Below, piece after piece: positions 43,701 through 51,714 of a stretch of 64,000 nucleotides of DNA; within the stretch, counting starts at the first letter, position 1; each line of letters starts with the position of its first letter. The translations under genes were made by a program, and so were the position numbers. The DNA lies in the NCBI GenBank assembly GCA_000720845.1, contig JODU01000006.1, positions 124,001-188,000 on the forward strand, given 5' to 3'. Source of the stretch: Kitasatospora aureofaciens (GTDB taxonomy: Bacteria > Actinomycetota > Actinomycetes > Streptomycetales > Streptomycetaceae). The notes beneath the pieces are model-generated. The model was not told the DNA's origin. It saw only the letters and a program-made list of their open reading frames with translations, and ran no database searches.

Positions 43701-44738
43701 GCCGCCACGGCGGAGTTCGCCCGCCCCGACTTCGACGCCCCGGCGCCCCGTCGGGACGAGTCGCAGGACACGGGCCAGTTCGCCCAGCCCGGCCAGAACC
43801 AGTACGACGGCCGGAACCAGTACGAGGACCAGTACGGGCAGGGTCAGTACGGGCAGGGCCAGTACGGCCAGGGCCGGCCGGACCAGGAGCAGTACGACCA
43901 GGGCCGGTTCGGCCAGGACGCGCCGCAGAACGACCAGTTCGCGCGGCCCGAACCGGCCGCCCCGCAGCAGGGCGGCGGTTCCTTCGTCCGCTCGGACGTC
44001 TTCGGCGGGCAGCCCGCCCAGCCGGCCCCGAACGGTGCGGCCCCGGCCGACCGGTTCGCCGGTGCCCAGGGCGGCTACGACAACGGCTCGACCGGCCAGC
44101 ACGACCTGCCGGTCCGTCAGAATCCGGCGCCCACCGGGCAGTTCGAGCGTCCCCAGGTGGGCGGCACGCAGGGCGGGAACGACTTCGCCCCGCAGCGGCC
44201 GGTCGCGCCGGAGCCCGTGGCCCAGAACACCAACGGCACTCCCCCGCAGCGGCCCGGAGACGGATGGGCCCTGCCCCCGGCCACCGGTCCCGGTGACGGA
44301 CGTACGCCGCTGTACGACACGCTGGAGACCAACTGGTTCCACGGGGACCGCGAGTCGAGCGCGCCGCAGGCCGCCCCGACCGCGTCCCCGGAGCCGCAGG
44401 CCCCCCAGCCCCAGACCCCGGCGGCCCCCCAGCGGCCTGCCACCTCCGCCTGGCGCAGCTCGCCGAACGACGACCTCGTCCGGCAGGCGGAGCGCGTCAG
44501 GCAGCCGGCCGCGGGCGGGGTCACCACCTCCGGCCTCCCGCGCCGGGTCCCCCGGGCCAACCTCGTCCCGGGGACGGCTCAGCAGCAGTCGCACCAGAGC
44601 GGTCCGGCGGTTTCCCGCGCGCCCGACGACGTGCGCGGCCGGCTGACCAATCTCCGTCGGGGAATCGCACAGGGCCGTCAGGCCGGTACCAACCAGACCG
44701 GCAGCTACCCGCGGCCCACTCACCAGCAGGAGCGTTAG
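40773..44738 (+). CDS. cvnA1: conservon sensor histidine-kinase-like protein CvnA (first conservon)
   Basis: A 1321-residue membrane protein. It has a disordered N-terminus, TM1 (about 87-106), and an extracytoplasmic sensor domain of about 285 residues (nitrate/nitrite-sensor-like helices). TM2 (about 395-417), HAMP, a dimerisation helix (KLDHLATRMRRNGENLLVLAG), and a GHKL ATPase with N-box HLLAELLENAT (about 607) and DTGIGLS (about 646) follow. A disordered Pro/Gly/Gln-rich tail from about 710 contains QYGQG repeats and a conserved end motif (from about 1249). No response regulator follows; output is through CvnB-D. GTG at 40773 has AGAGG 11 bases upstream, the same layout as cvnA2. Confidence 0.92.
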   Translation: MQGRFKRDGSASAEPEPQGGTGPKAVSSSPQHAQNPGRTQSGDGGERAGQAAGPSAPGQQPPTKPAKGSTGPGPRIALRNWRISTRLVSLLALPVVAATSLGALRINQSMDDIQQLENMKLLTEMTKQATELAAALQEERDQSAGPLAHGSKSSAIAVKGDREQTDRALKNFLDKSEQIDAASKDGKLVGVRDSLVGIASDLNDLTKIRSTAYTATDNSTQTVEAYHRLITHLLDLSQDMAEATSNPDMIQRTRALSAFSSAKEYASIQRAVLAAALPANNKDKGDLAENDRLYAQSALQSQTSEIRSFTSIYGEGAEDLLKPISEGNPVIEASDQYAGRAVGKKDGLASLKARSYQDWLDDSSTKIQQMKNIELKLLEDMEQQARELRNESEQEAIISGVLILLVLGVSLVGAFVVARSMIRSLRRLEDTATKVAQDRLPELVKQLSETDPQDVDTSVESVGVHSRDEIGRVAAAFDDVHREAVRLAAEQALLRGNVNAMFTNLSRRSQGLIQRQLSLISELESREADPDQLSSLFKLDHLATRMRRNGENLLVLAGEEPGRRWTRPVPLVDVLRAAASEVEQYERIELASVPSTEVAGRVVNDLVHLLAELLENATSFSSPQTKVKVTGHALPDGRVLIEIHDTGIGLSPEDLAAINERLASPPTVDVSVSRRMGLFVVGRLSQRHGIRIQLRPSDSGGTTALVMLPVDVAQGGRKPQPKQGQPGSGNGGPAAAQAAAGVAAARRGGQGGGALTGGGAFGGNGGGGGGALGAGAPGGRLGVGQGPRAALPGRDAGGRPGAPGGARGPQAPAAPGQQNRPAPAGAGAGAGAGQAPGAPQGLQAAGMNAPQGNAPANNASQGGQDMFGGPRTPSAPPQRAKRGGNGDAEQGRRPQLPPRGGPRAELPGGNPQPRVPSWSDENAQPPVPRASLDAPRGHDEPDNSRTDLTPRLDERQGPGSTAEMPAVPRFGEPQSPAATAEFARPDFDAPAPRRDESQDTGQFAQPGQNQYDGRNQYEDQYGQGQYGQGQYGQGRPDQEQYDQGRFGQDAPQNDQFARPEPAAPQQGGGSFVRSDVFGGQPAQPAPNGAAPADRFAGAQGGYDNGSTGQHDLPVRQNPAPTGQFERPQVGGTQGGNDFAPQRPVAPEPVAQNTNGTPPQRPGDGWALPPATGPGDGRTPLYDTLETNWFHGDRESSAPQAAPTASPEPQAPQPQTPAAPQRPATSAWRSSPNDDLVRQAERVRQPAAGGVTTSGLPRRVPRANLVPGTAQQQSHQSGPAVSRAPDDVRGRLTNLRRGIAQGRQAGTNQTGSYPRPTHQQER

Positions 44739-45161
44739 TTGAGCCCGATGAGCCAGGCGGCACAGAACCTCAACTGGTTGATCACGAATTTCGTGGACAA
44801 CACCCCAGGGGTGTCCCACACCGTCGTCGTGTCCGCCGACGGACTCCTCCTGGCGATGTCGGAGGGCTTCCCTCGCGACCGCGCCGACCAGCTCGCGGCC
44901 GTCGCCTCGGGGCTGACCTCACTGACGGCCGGGGCCTCCCGGATCTTCGAGGGCGGCAACGTGGCGCAGACGGTCGTGGAGATGGAGCGGGGGTTCCTCT
45001 TCCTGATGTCCGTCTCGGACGGCTCGTCCCTGGCCGTCCTCGCGCACCCCGAGTGCGACATCGGCCTCGTCGGCTACGAGATGGCGCTCCTGGTCGACCG
45101 CGCGGGTGCGGTCCTCACACCCGACCTGCGCGCCGAACTACAAGGCAGTCTGCTCCACTGA
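44739..45161 (+). CDS. cvnB1: conservon roadblock/LC7 protein CvnB (first conservon)
   Basis: A 140-residue roadblock/LC7-domain protein (VVVSADGLLLAMSEGF; ASRIFEGG; LVGYEMALLVDRAG), related to MglB-type GTPase regulators. TTG at 44739 starts immediately after the cvnA1 stop, with AGGAG six bases upstream; the alternative ATG is nine bases later. By eye it differs from CvnB2 at only about eight positions. It is expected to form part of a membrane complex with CvnA and CvnD. Confidence 0.94.
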   Translation: MSPMSQAAQNLNWLITNFVDNTPGVSHTVVVSADGLLLAMSEGFPRDRADQLAAVASGLTSLTAGASRIFEGGNVAQTVVEMERGFLFLMSVSDGSSLAVLAHPECDIGLVGYEMALLVDRAGAVLTPDLRAELQGSLLH

Positions 45162-45272
45162 TCGGCCCCGGCACCACCCGTGTTACCAAATCACCGTCCG
45201 GCCGCCACAATCCCCCCACCGGCCTCGTCAGACGGCTTGACTGACCGACTTGCTGTCCCGCCCGGAGGATTC

Positions 45273-45671
45273 ATGACCCCGCCCACCGCCTCTCATGATC
45301 CGTACGCGGAGCCGTACGAGGACGAGGGCGACCAGCCGCTGGTACGTCCCTACGCGATGACCGGTGGCCGGACCAGGCCGCGCTACCAGCTCGCCATCGA
45401 GGCGTTGATCAGTACGACGGCCGACCCGGCAGCGCTCATGGGGCTGCTCCCCGAGCACCAGCGCATCTGCCACCTGTGCCGCGAAGTGAAGTCGGTGGCC
45501 GAGGTGTCGGCCCTGCTGGCGATGCCGCTCGGTGTGGCGCGGATCCTGGTCGCGGACCTCGCGGAGGCCGGGCTCGTCGCCATTCACCAGCCTGGCGGAG
45601 ACGAGAACAACGGCGGTGCGCCGGACGTGACACTGCTCGAAAGGGTGCTCAGTGGACTTCGAAAGCTCTGA
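45273..45671 (+). CDS. cvnC1: conservon DUF742 protein CvnC (first conservon)
   Basis: A 132-residue DUF742 protein with winged-helix-like features. The conserved block runs from LVRPYAMTGGRTRPRYQLAI through EHQRICHLCREVKSVAEVSALL to GVARILVADLAEAGLV and the end LERVLSGLRKL. The Cys pair in ICHLC is kept in both copies. ATG at 45273 follows CCGGAGGATTC. It overlaps cvnD1 by 20 bases, indicating coupled translation. Compared with CvnC2 its N-terminal variable region is about 55 residues shorter. Confidence 0.94.
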   Translation: MTPPTASHDPYAEPYEDEGDQPLVRPYAMTGGRTRPRYQLAIEALISTTADPAALMGLLPEHQRICHLCREVKSVAEVSALLAMPLGVARILVADLAEAGLVAIHQPGGDENNGGAPDVTLLERVLSGLRKL

Positions 45672-46227
45672 CGGAGGGCGGGCGACCACCTCCGCGAAGA
45701 TCGTGGTGGCCGGCGGCTTCGGCGTCGGCAAGACCACGTTCGTGGGCGCCGTCTCCGAGATCAACCCCCTGCGCACCGAGGCCGTGATGACCTCGGCCAG
45801 CGCCGGGATCGACGACCTCACGCACGCCGGGGACAAGACGACCACGACGGTCGCCATGGACTTCGGCCGCATCACGCTCGACCAGGACCTGATCCTGTAC
45901 CTGTTCGGCACACCGGGCCAGGACCGGTTCTGGTTCATGTGGGACGACCTGGTGCGCGGCGCCATCGGCGCGGTCGTGCTGTGCGACACCCGCCGGCTGG
46001 CCGACTGCTTCCCGGCGGTGGACTACTTCGAGAACAGCGGTCTTCCGTTCGTCGTCGCGCTCAACGGCTTCGACGGCCAGCAGCCCTACTCTCCGGACGA
46101 GGTGCGCGAGGCGCTGCAGATCGGTCCGGACACCCCGATCATCACGACCGACGCCCGGCACCGCGCCGACGCGAAGTCGGCACTGATCACGCTGGTCGAG
46201 CACGCGCTCATGGCCCGCCTGCGGTAG
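45652..46227 (+). CDS. cvnD1: conservon Ras-like GTPase CvnD (first conservon)
   Basis: A 191-residue small GTPase with P-loop GGFGVGKTTF, switch region THAGDKTTTTVAMDFG, G3 FGTPGQDRFWFMWDD and G4-like ALNGFD. The Gln after PG corresponds to the catalytic Gln of Ras. GTG at 45652 lies inside the end of cvnC1. The MglA-like family exchanges GTP under control of CvnB and CvnC. It is nearly identical to CvnD2; the clearest differences are in the first 20 residues. Confidence 0.95.
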   Translation: MDFESSDGGRATTSAKIVVAGGFGVGKTTFVGAVSEINPLRTEAVMTSASAGIDDLTHAGDKTTTTVAMDFGRITLDQDLILYLFGTPGQDRFWFMWDDLVRGAIGAVVLCDTRRLADCFPAVDYFENSGLPFVVALNGFDGQQPYSPDEVREALQIGPDTPIITTDARHRADAKSALITLVEHALMARLR

Positions 46228-46287
46228 CTCCAGCGACCGCCGCGGCCAAGTCGGCAGGGTCCTACGGCACTTGTCGTAGACGGATCG

Positions 46288-46321
46288 GAGCCGACTGTGT
46301 CCTTTGACACGGTCGGCTCCG
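46288..46321 (+). terminator. terminator of the first conservon
   Basis: GGAGCCGACTGTGTC pairs with GACACGGTCGGCTCC (one mismatch, four-base loop), 61 bases after the cvnD1 stop codon. Confidence 0.82.
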
Positions 46322-46477
46322 CTGTTCATAACGTTTCGGCAGAGGAATCGGGTGGTACCGACACGCGACGCGGTCAACTGGTCTCGCTGTGCGCACGAAC
46401 ACCCCGTCTTTTGACGGACCTCGCTCTTTATGACCGTTTTACGCGGGGCTTACATCACGTGTAACCCCCGCGTTCCA

Positions 46478-46515
46478 CTGTTTGGAAGAGCGCTGGTCGC
46501 CGTGCTGGAATGCCA
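46478..46515 (+). promoter_or_regulatory. conservon-2 promoter element
   Basis: TTGGAA, 18 bases, TGGAAT. GTGCTGGAATGCCA at 46502-46515 matches 13 of 14 bases of the element upstream of cvnA1, although the surrounding sequences differ. Confidence 0.45.
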
Positions 46516-46633
46516 GAACTGCCCAATGGTCAAAGACGTACTCAGCAGTAGCGCGTACTCGATGACTGACGGAGTGGGTTCTGAGACACAGCGGCACGAC
46601 ACAGGTGCCGACCGCCGAGAGGTTGTTGGTCGA

Positions 46634-49600
46634 GTGAGGCGAAGCAAGAACAGTCCCGAGCCATCGGCCCGGGGCAACTTCACCCCGCCGCCGCGCACAG
46701 CGGCGCCCGCCCCCGCCCCCGCCGCGGAACCCACGGCCGAGCCCGCGCCCAGCGGCGGCCGTTTCACGCCGCGCAACTGGCGGGTGACCACCCGGCTGAA
46801 CGCGATCCTGCTCATCCCGGTGCTGGTCGGTCTCGTCATGGGCGGCTTCCAGGTGAAGAGCTCGATCGACACCTGGCAGGACGCCGAGGACGCCGAGAGC
46901 ACCGCGCGTCTGGTGCGCGCCTCCCTCGGCTACGCCAACGCCCTCTACAACGAGCGCGATCTCACGGCGGCGCCGCTGCTGCAGGGCAAGGGTGAGAAGG
47001 ACGCCACCGTCGCCAAGGCCCGCCAGGCCACCGACGAGGCCGCCGACACCTTCGACGAGGCGGCCCAGGGCATGCCCGGCAAGCCGGGTCTGGAGCGCCG
47101 GCTGAAGGTCTTCCGCGAGCAGGAGCCCAAGCTCCAGACGCTGCGGGCGGCCGCGTACACCTCCAAGCTCAAGGGCGTGGAGACCGAGGAGGGCTACACC
47201 GGCGTCGCCCACCCCCTGATGGAGTTCGCCAACGAGCTGGGCCTGGGCACCGGCAACATCACCTCCTACGGCCGTACCGTCTACGCGATCTCACTGACGA
47301 AGGCGGCGCTCTCGCTGGAGCGCTCCATCGGCATGCACATGCTGGTCAAGCCGGGTCCGGAGCCCAGCCACCTCGCCAGCCAGCGCGTCGCCCTCTCCTC
47401 GTACGCCTACCTGGAGCGCATCGCGGTCGAGGAGTACATCGGCGGCGGCACCGAGGCGGACGCGCAGAAGCTCGAGGACTCCGAGGCGAAGCTCAAGGAG
47501 GACGGCGCGGCCATGGCCAAGGAGGCCAAGGCCAAGGACCCGGACTACGTGCCGCCGCCGTCCGACCCGACAACGATGATCTCGGAGCTGGCCGGACTCA
47601 CGTCCACGGACACCAGCGCCCGGGCGGAGCTGGCCCGGCAGGGCATCACGCCGGAGAACTGGTGGGCGGTCAACACCCTCAAGTTCGACGCGTACCAGAA
47701 GATCGAGTCGGACCTTGCCGACAGGGCGGTGTCCGAGGCGTCCGCGATCGCCGACGACGCCGAGCGCGACGCCTACATCACGGGTGCCGCGGTCGTCATC
47801 GCGCTGCTCGCCGCCTTCATCCTGGCGGGCATGGTGGCCCGCCAGATGAGCCGCTCCATGCGTCAGCTGCGCAACGCCGCCTTCGGCATCGCCGAGCAGC
47901 GCCTGCCGATGCTGGTCGACCAGCTCTCCCGCACCGACCCCGGCCGGGTCGACACCCGGGTGCAGCCGATCCCGATCGCCTCGACCGACGAGATCGGCGA
48001 GGTCGCCCGCGCCTTCGACCAGGTGCACCGCGAGGCGGTCCGGCTCGCCGCCGAGCAGGCGCTGCTGCGGGGCAACATCAACGCGATCTTCACCAACCTG
48101 TCGCGCCGCAACCAGTCGCTGATCGAGGGCCAGCTGAGCCTGATCACCGAACTGGAGAACAACGAGGCCGACCCCGACCAGCTGGAGAACCTCTTCCGGC
48201 TGGACCACCTCGCCACCCGTATGCGCCGCAACGGCGAGAACCTCCTGGTCCTCGCGGGCGAGGAGCCCGGCCGCCGCTGGGACCAGCCGGTCCCGCTGGT
48301 CGACGTGCTGCGCGCCGCCTCCTCCGAGGTGGAGCAGTACGAGCGCATCGAGCTGTCCGGCGTGCCGGAGGCCGAGATCCACGGCCGCGCCGTGACCGAC
48401 CTCGTGCACCTGCTCGCCGAGCTGCTGGAGAACGCCACGACGTTCTCCTCCCCGCAGACCAAGGTCCGCGTCACCGCGACCCGGCTGCCCGACGGCCGCG
48501 TGATGGTCGAGATCCACGACAAGGGCATCGGCCTGACCGCCGAGGACTTCGCGGACATCAACCACAAGCTGGCCAACCCGCCGACCGTCGACGCCGCGAT
48601 CTCGCAGCGCATGGGCCTGTTCGTGGTCGGCCGGCTGTCCGACCGGCACGGCATCCGCGTCCAGCTGCGCCCCTCCGGCGAGCAGGCTGGCACCACCTCG
48701 CTGGTCATGCTCCCGGACGCCATCACCCACGGTGGCGGCGGCGAGCAGCAGCCGCGCGACGAGTTCACCGTCTCGCAGATCATCCCGGAGCAGAACTTCC
48801 AGGGCGGCGAGAGCTTCGGCCAGGTCGGCCAGCCCATGCGGACCGCCGCGGAGCTGGGCTTCGACGACAGCCGGTACGCCGAGATCCCGGACGACATACG
48901 CGAGCTCGACCCGGTCGGCCGCTCGCTGATGCGCGAGGAGCGCCGGGCGGCCCTGGAGGCCCAGTCGCAGCCCGAGCTGCCGGGTCCGGCGGACCAGGGC
49001 GACGGCCGCAACACCGAGGCCGCCGGGTTCCAGGACCAGTTCACCGGTCAGCAGCCGGGGTACGACCCCGCCCGCGACGGCTACCAGGAGCAGCACCACG
49101 GCGGGTACGACCAGCAGCAGGCGTACGCCGACCAGCAGCAGGCCTACCAGGAACCGCAGCAGGCGTCGTACGACGAGCAGTACTACGCGCCCAACGGCGG
49201 CCTGCCCGGGAACGAGGGCTACTCGTCCAACGGCGGTTACCCGGACCCCTCCTACGCGCAGCCCGGCCCGAACGGGCAGCAGCCGGCGGGCCCCGGCGCC
49301 CAGGAGAACTACTCGCCCTTCGAGCAGCGGCGCCACCAGGACGACTGGCCGCAGCAGGACGGCTTCCAGAACGGTTATCCGGACCAGTACCCCACCGGTG
49401 CCCCGCAGGCGCATTCCGCCGAGGCCGCTGACGTGACCGAGGCGGACCGCGTAGGCTTCGACCGTCCGGGGCCGGCCCCCTCCGCCGCCCACGAGCTGAC
49501 CGACGCCGGTCTTCCCCGCCGCGGATCCACCGCGAGCGGCGCGGGCGATGCGGGGCACGTGGGCCAGGAGACGCCGGCCGCCGCACCGGGGACGGGCGGC

Positions 49601-49912
49601 GAGGACACCTGGCGGTCGGCCAACGACGACCGCTGGCAGCAGGCCTCGGCGCTGCGCAAGCCCAAGGCGGGCGGGGTGACCTCCTCGGGACTGCCGCGGC
49701 GGGTGCCCAAGGCCAACCTGGTCGAGGGCGCGGCCGAGACCACTCCACAGGGAGGCCCCCAGGTCTCCCGCGCTCCGGAGGACGTCCGGGGCAGGCTGAG
49801 CAACCTGCGGCGCGGCGTCGAGCGAGGCCGCAACGCGGGCAGTGAAACGAACGGCCAGGACACAAGGAATGAACACCGTGGTCCTGACAGCACCTACAAC
49901 CAGGAGCGTTAG
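46634..49912 (+). CDS. cvnA2: conservon sensor histidine-kinase-like protein CvnA (second conservon)
   Basis: A 1092-residue membrane protein with the same layout as the first copy: TM1 (about 54-73), a sensor domain of about 300 residues, TM2 (about 380-402), HAMP, the LDHLATRMRRNGENLLVLAG helix, and the GHKL ATPase with HLLAELLENATTFS (about 592) and DKGIGLT. The sensor domain and disordered Gln/Tyr-rich tail differ strongly from CvnA1, while the ATPase core is close to identical. The final motif GGVTSSGLPRRVPKANLV (from about 1013) and VSRAPEDVRGRL are shared. GTG at 46634 has AGAGG 11 bases upstream, as in copy 1. Confidence 0.92.
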   Translation: MRRSKNSPEPSARGNFTPPPRTAAPAPAPAAEPTAEPAPSGGRFTPRNWRVTTRLNAILLIPVLVGLVMGGFQVKSSIDTWQDAEDAESTARLVRASLGYANALYNERDLTAAPLLQGKGEKDATVAKARQATDEAADTFDEAAQGMPGKPGLERRLKVFREQEPKLQTLRAAAYTSKLKGVETEEGYTGVAHPLMEFANELGLGTGNITSYGRTVYAISLTKAALSLERSIGMHMLVKPGPEPSHLASQRVALSSYAYLERIAVEEYIGGGTEADAQKLEDSEAKLKEDGAAMAKEAKAKDPDYVPPPSDPTTMISELAGLTSTDTSARAELARQGITPENWWAVNTLKFDAYQKIESDLADRAVSEASAIADDAERDAYITGAAVVIALLAAFILAGMVARQMSRSMRQLRNAAFGIAEQRLPMLVDQLSRTDPGRVDTRVQPIPIASTDEIGEVARAFDQVHREAVRLAAEQALLRGNINAIFTNLSRRNQSLIEGQLSLITELENNEADPDQLENLFRLDHLATRMRRNGENLLVLAGEEPGRRWDQPVPLVDVLRAASSEVEQYERIELSGVPEAEIHGRAVTDLVHLLAELLENATTFSSPQTKVRVTATRLPDGRVMVEIHDKGIGLTAEDFADINHKLANPPTVDAAISQRMGLFVVGRLSDRHGIRVQLRPSGEQAGTTSLVMLPDAITHGGGGEQQPRDEFTVSQIIPEQNFQGGESFGQVGQPMRTAAELGFDDSRYAEIPDDIRELDPVGRSLMREERRAALEAQSQPELPGPADQGDGRNTEAAGFQDQFTGQQPGYDPARDGYQEQHHGGYDQQQAYADQQQAYQEPQQASYDEQYYAPNGGLPGNEGYSSNGGYPDPSYAQPGPNGQQPAGPGAQENYSPFEQRRHQDDWPQQDGFQNGYPDQYPTGAPQAHSAEAADVTEADRVGFDRPGPAPSAAHELTDAGLPRRGSTASGAGDAGHVGQETPAAAPGTGGEDTWRSANDDRWQQASALRKPKAGGVTSSGLPRRVPKANLVEGAAETTPQGGPQVSRAPEDVRGRLSNLRRGVERGRNAGSETNGQDTRNEHRGPDSTYNQER

Positions 49913-49913
49913 T

Positions 49914-50336
49914 GTGAGCCCGATGAGCCAGGCGGCGCAGAACCTGAACTGGTTGATCACCAACTTCGTGGACAACACCCCGGGGGTGTCCCACACGGTG
50001 GTGGTCTCCGCCGACGGACTCCTTCTGGCGATGTCCGAAGGGTTCCCTCGCGACCGAGCCGATCAGCTCGCGGCCGTCGCCTCCGGCCTGACCTCGCTGA
50101 CCGCCGGTGCCTCGCGCATCTTCGAGGGCGGCAGCGTGAACCAGACGGTTGTGGAGATGGAGCGCGGATTCCTCTTCATCATGTCCATCTCCGACGGCTC
50201 GTCCCTCGCGGTTCTCGCACACCCCGAGGCGGACATCGGTCTCATTGGGTACGAGATGGCCCTTCTGGTGGACCGTGCGGGCACGGTTTTGACCCCGGAT
50301 CTGCGGGCTGAGCTCCAAGGGAGCCTTCTCAACTAA
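49914..50336 (+). CDS. cvnB2: conservon roadblock/LC7 protein CvnB (second conservon)
   Basis: A 140-residue roadblock/LC7 protein almost identical to CvnB1; substitutions include GGNVAQ to GGSVNQ, the single Cys of HPECD to Ala, and conservative Ile/Val/Leu changes. GTG at 49914 lies one base after the cvnA2 stop with AGGAG seven bases upstream, so it is translationally coupled to cvnA2. Confidence 0.94.
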   Translation: MSPMSQAAQNLNWLITNFVDNTPGVSHTVVVSADGLLLAMSEGFPRDRADQLAAVASGLTSLTAGASRIFEGGSVNQTVVEMERGFLFIMSISDGSSLAVLAHPEADIGLIGYEMALLVDRAGTVLTPDLRAELQGSLLN

Positions 50337-50430
50337 AGGACAGACGGTGCGTTTTGGCGTCCCGTGGCCGTAAAGTTTCGGGACGCGGCTCCACAGCGAT
50401 GGGTGCCAGGCACAGTCGGAGGAGGAAAAA

Positions 50431-51003
50431 GTGGCAACACCCCCAGGCGGTCCGTCATCGGGCAACTGGTCGTACGGCCCTGGTCAGGGCCAGAACGACG
50501 GCTCGGCGAACGGATACGGCTACCCCTCCGTGCCGAGTCACCGGCAGCCGTACACGCCGCAGGGCCCCGGCCCTTCGCCTTACGACCAGCCGCACGCTCC
50601 GCGCATCCAGCCCGTGCAGCCGCAGCGCCGCACCCCTGAGCCGGCGCCCGCGGGGGCGTCGAACAACCCCCTGGTGCGCCCGTACGCCATGACGGGCGGC
50701 CGCACCAGGCCCCGGTACCAGCTCGCCATCGAGGCGCTGGTGCACACCACCGCGCAGCCGCACCAGATGCAGGGCCAGCTGCCCGAGCATCAGCGGATCT
50801 GCAACCTCTGCCGGGAGATCAAGTCGGTGGCCGAGGTCTCGGCCCTCCTGACGATCCCTCTCGGCGTGGCCAGGATCCTCGTCGCCGACTTGGCGGAGGC
50901 GGGACTGGTCGCCATCCATCAGCCCGGCGGCGACGAGAGCGCCGGCGGCCAGCCAGACGTGACACTGCTCGAAAGGGTGCTCAGTGGACTTCGCAAGCTC
51001 TAG
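50431..51003 (+). CDS. cvnC2: conservon DUF742 protein CvnC (second conservon)
   Basis: A 190-residue protein. The first 75 residues are a Gly/Tyr/Pro/Gln-rich disordered region absent from CvnC1. The DUF742 core then begins NPLVRPYAMTGGRTRPRYQL and keeps the ICNLC pair and the final LERVLSGLRKL. GTG at 50431 follows GGAGGAAAAA. The 3' end overlaps cvnD2 by 20 bases, as in the first conservon. Confidence 0.94.
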   Translation: MATPPGGPSSGNWSYGPGQGQNDGSANGYGYPSVPSHRQPYTPQGPGPSPYDQPHAPRIQPVQPQRRTPEPAPAGASNNPLVRPYAMTGGRTRPRYQLAIEALVHTTAQPHQMQGQLPEHQRICNLCREIKSVAEVSALLTIPLGVARILVADLAEAGLVAIHQPGGDESAGGQPDVTLLERVLSGLRKL

Positions 51004-51565
51004 CGGCGGTCCTTCCCGCTCCACCACTTCCGCGAAGATCGTGGTGGCGGGCGGCTTCGGCGTGGGCAAGACCACGTTCGTCGGCGCTGTCTCGGAGATC
51101 AATCCGCTGCGCACAGAGGCCGTGATGACATCCGCTTCGGCGGGTATCGACGACCTCACCCACACGGGGGACAAGACGACCACGACGGTCGCCATGGACT
51201 TCGGACGCATCACGCTCGACCAGGACCTGATCCTGTACCTCTTCGGTACGCCCGGCCAGGACCGGTTCTGGTTCATGTGGGACGACCTGGTGCGCGGCGC
51301 CATCGGGGCGATCGTCCTGGTCGACACGAGGCGGCTCGCCGACTGCTTCCCCGCCGTCGACTACTTCGAGAACTCGGGCCTGCCGTTCGTCATCGCGTTG
51401 AACGGCTTCGACGGGCAGCAGCCGTACAACCCGGACGAGGTCCGCGAGGCGCTGCAGATCGGCCCGGACACCCCGATCATCACGACGGACGCGCGGCATC
51501 GGGCCGACGCGAAGTCCGCGCTGATCACGCTGGTCGAGCACGCGCTGATGGCGCGCCTGCGCTGA
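50984..51565 (+). CDS. cvnD2: conservon Ras-like GTPase CvnD (second conservon)
   Basis: A 193-residue small GTPase with the same motifs as CvnD1 (GGFGVGKTTF, FGTPGQDRFWFMWDD). By eye fewer than ten positions differ outside the N-terminus, for example VLCDT to VLVDT and PYSPD to PYNPD. GTG at 50984 lies within the end of cvnC2. Because effector-facing surfaces are the same in both copies, mixing of partners between the two conservons is likely. Confidence 0.95.
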   Translation: MDFASSSGGPSRSTTSAKIVVAGGFGVGKTTFVGAVSEINPLRTEAVMTSASAGIDDLTHTGDKTTTTVAMDFGRITLDQDLILYLFGTPGQDRFWFMWDDLVRGAIGAIVLVDTRRLADCFPAVDYFENSGLPFVIALNGFDGQQPYNPDEVREALQIGPDTPIITTDARHRADAKSALITLVEHALMARLR

Positions 51566-51714
51566 TCTGCGGGCAAGTCGTGCCTCCCTCAGTGCCTCAA
51601 GGGCCTGGGAGGTGCCCCCAGGGGCGGCACGGGTGGGCGCAGGCGGCCACCCCGTCGGCACCGGGTTGCGCGACGCCCCCTGCGGCCACTGGGCTGCCGG
51701 GGGCGGTTTCGTTG

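Larger units (their letters stand above)
46228..46633. other. 406-bp region between the two conservons
   Basis: It contains the terminator of conservon 1 (46288-46321) and then an AT-richer stretch with the conservon-2 promoter element (46478-46515) and a leader of about 115 bases. No gene is seen. An ATG in frame with cvnA2 at 46430 would add 68 residues, but these have weak coding character and no ribosome-binding site. Confidence 0.55.

Noticed and set aside
40770..44819. Very long open frame (over 1300 codons) on the minus strand, antisense to cvnA1
   Set aside because: At this GC content reverse frames of real genes stay open by chance. The translation is low-complexity Arg/Gly/Leu/Val sequence with no domain, and cvnA1 on the plus strand has clear motifs.
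46430..46633. 68-codon N-terminal extension of cvnA2 from an upstream ATG
   Set aside because: It has no ribosome-binding site, weak coding character and overlaps the conserved promoter-like element. The GTG at 46634 has the same AGAGG spacing as cvnA1.
40773..51565. Treating the conservon pair as a wholly new system
   Set aside because: cvnA-B-C-D operons are described in Streptomyces. Only the divergence pattern, shared promoter element and tail motif are reported as worth study.
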